From an uncultured Eubacteriales bacterium (GTDB taxonomy: Bacteria; Bacillota; Clostridia; Oscillospirales; Butyricicoccaceae): a DNA stretch of 64,000 nucleotides. How positions within the stretch are numbered: the first letter of the stretch is position 1; each line of letters begins with the position of its first letter. Under the pieces are notes generated by a model that was not told the DNA's origin, searched no databases, and saw only the letters and a program-made list of their open reading frames with translations. The position numbers were made by a program, and so were the translations under genes. Positions 62,669-64,000 of this stretch are shown here, one piece after another. The stretch is from the NCBI GenBank assembly GCA_934395135.1, contig CAKRRK010000002.1, forward strand, positions 62,001 to 126,000, written 5' to 3'.

Positions 62669-64000
62669 TTATAAATTGTCTGCCGCCTTCGCCAGCCGTT
62701 CCAAAACCCGTTCTCTGCCCAGAATCCTCATTACCGAATACAAATCCGGCGCGTTGGTTCTGCCGCAGACTGCTACCCGAATCACCATGCTCACATCACC
62801 CACATGGCCTTTATAGGCAGAGGGATCGGCCTTATACTGCTTTGTTTCCGGCGCATAGCCAAACTGCGCGGCCAGTTCCTTTATGGTTTCAAACCAGGCA
62901 TTGCTGTCATCCGTTTCTTGATACCGTTTCTCATAAGCCTGCAGCATCTCCTTTGCGTCGCCGCAGTTTTGTGGGATGCCGCTCAAATCCTGATGAAACA
63001 GCTCATCAAACATAAAACTCATATATGGCTTGACCTCGCTCCACAGAGCGATGTCCTTTCTCGGCTTTTTCCCACCTCTTCCAATGCTGAGCACAGCCTT
63101 TGTCATAGCGGGATCCCGCGTAAACAGCGCATAAAACCCGCTGTCGTTATCCCTGGCCCACTGGGCCACTGCATCATATACCTGCTCCGCTGTCATCCTG
63201 GAAATCAGGTTTTTGCTCACATCCCGCAGCTTGTCAATGTCAAACAGCGAACCGGAAACCGGCATTTTCTTGGGACTGAATGGAAACTCTTCCATAGGCG
63301 TGTCCGGATTTGCCATTCTCCATTCCTCAAAATTAGAATTCAGCAGCGTCATCAGGTATTCTTTCACCGCAGGGACAGGATATCCCTCCCGGTAATAAAA
63401 ATCCAGCGCAAGTTCCGGATCCTTTCGCTTGGACAGCTTTCGCTTGGAGCCGCCGTCCATTTTCATAAGCTGCGCCGTGTGTACATATTTGGGGCGTTTC
63501 CACCCCATCGCGTCAAACAGCTGAATATGCACCGGCAAAGTGGCCAGCCACTCTTCCCCCCGCACCACATGCGTGGTTCCCATCAGGTGGTCGTCTACCA
63601 CATGGGCAAAATGATAGGTGGGAATGCCGTCCGATTTCAAAATAACAATGTCCTGATCGTTTTCCGTCAGCTCCATATTGCCTTTTACCAGGTCTGTGTG
63701 ACGGATTTTGTTGGCAATGCTGCCATTTGACCGAAAACGAATCACATAGTCCCGGTTTTCCTGCAAAAGCCGTTCCACCGTCTCCAGCGGACAGTCCCTG
63801 TATTTGGCATATTTTCCGTAATATCCAAAGTTTTCCTTGTTTTTTTCCTGCATGGCATGGGTTTGTGCCAATTCTTCCTCTGTACAGAAGCAGGGATACG
63901 CAAGACCTCTCCGCACCAAATCCTTGACAAAAACCTGATAAATGCCGCCCCGCAGGCTCTGCCGGTATGGACCGTATGCACCGTTGTCCCCCTCCAGCGT
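62669..64000 (-). CDS. gltX: Glutamyl-tRNA synthetase (C-terminal part, 5' end outside window)
   Basis: The 443 visible residues lack the HIGH region, which lies beyond the window. Visible are TLEGDNGAYGPYRQSLRGGI at the edge, PCFCTEEELAQTHAMQ, GIPTYHFAHVVDDHLMGTTHVVRGEEWL and KLSKRKDPELALDFY (KMSKS). A helical C-terminal anticodon-binding region follows. The frame is continuous to position 64000. It precedes glnS in one transcript. Confidence 0.93.
   Translation of the reverse strand, partial: TLEGDNGAYGPYRQSLRGGIYQVFVKDLVRRGLAYPCFCTEEELAQTHAMQEKNKENFGYYGKYAKYRDCPLETVERLLQENRDYVIRFRSNGSIANKIRHTDLVKGNMELTENDQDIVILKSDGIPTYHFAHVVDDHLMGTTHVVRGEEWLATLPVHIQLFDAMGWKRPKYVHTAQLMKMDGGSKRKLSKRKDPELALDFYYREGYPVPAVKEYLMTLLNSNFEEWRMANPDTPMEEFPFSPKKMPVSGSLFDIDKLRDVSKNLISRMTAEQVYDAVAQWARDNDSGFYALFTRDPAMTKAVLSIGRGGKKPRKDIALWSEVKPYMSFMFDELFHQDLSGIPQNCGDAKEMLQAYEKRYQETDDSNAWFETIKELAAQFGYAPETKQYKADPSAYKGHVGDVSMVIRVAVCGRTNAPDLYSVMRILGRERVLERLAKAADNL

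Overview
The window comes from an endospore-forming anaerobic member of the Clostridia (Firmicutes), about half G+C. It carries gpr, spoIIP, a complete gerA-type germination operon and a LysM-GH18 spore hydrolase. It also has HrcA/CIRCE heat-shock control, a threonine T-box, a pyrophosphate-type phosphofructokinase and archaeal/eukaryal-type prolyl-tRNA synthetase. No species can be named from the sequence alone. Most genes have clear Shine-Dalgarno sites and consensus sigma-A promoters.

Layout. 1-655 is the end of a flavin/iron-sulfur oxidoreductase. 866-1734 (minus) holds a Pro-tRNA trans-editing protein and rpsT. 1886-7486 (plus) is a sporulation/germination block: gpr, spoIIP, gerAA, gerAC, gerAB. 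7610-9513 has a DUF4349 lipoprotein and an unknown membrane protein. 9761-17170 is an eight-gene plus-strand catabolic operon: GntR regulator, glycerate kinase, TIM-barrel isomerase, hydroxyacid dehydrogenase, split transketolase, zinc dehydrogenase and cyclase-family hydrolase. It converges on hydroxypyruvate/glycerate and has no transporter. 17304-19534 is feoAB, followed by mscL. 20198-21469 is a yaaH/sleL-like hydrolase with a sigma-K-like promoter.

21564-31898 (minus) is a compact, uninterrupted, translationally coupled prophage-like operon of the PBSX/skin type: packaging, portal, scaffold, capsid, connectors, sheath, tube, tail chaperone and baseplate hub. It lacks a tape measure, late baseplate genes, fibres, lysis genes, integrase and repressor. 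Three regulatory or recoding features stand out. The first is a consensus promoter whose transcript would begin with a terminator-like hairpin nested in an outer stem. The second is a near-textbook -1 frameshift signal in the tail chaperone gene. The third is a terminase large-subunit frame with no ordinary start codon.

32037-45579 holds heat-shock and housekeeping genes: CIRCE-controlled htpG; nitrilase; GIY-YIG protein; UPF0210 and ACT proteins; hemW and lepA; then hrcA-grpE-dnaK-dnaJ behind a second CIRCE. 45679-54158 has an AlkD-like protein, a DUF4430 lipoprotein with an ECF S component, a second cyclase-family hydrolase, tadA, a CPBP protease, an MscS channel, proS and T-box-controlled thrS. 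54675-64000 has a small basic protein, a MATE exporter, an AraC regulator, pfp, fba, a divergent XRE regulator/small peptide/DUF2085 module with palindromic operators, glnS, and the 3' part of gltX, which runs off the window. No tRNA, rRNA, insertion sequence or CRISPR array was seen.
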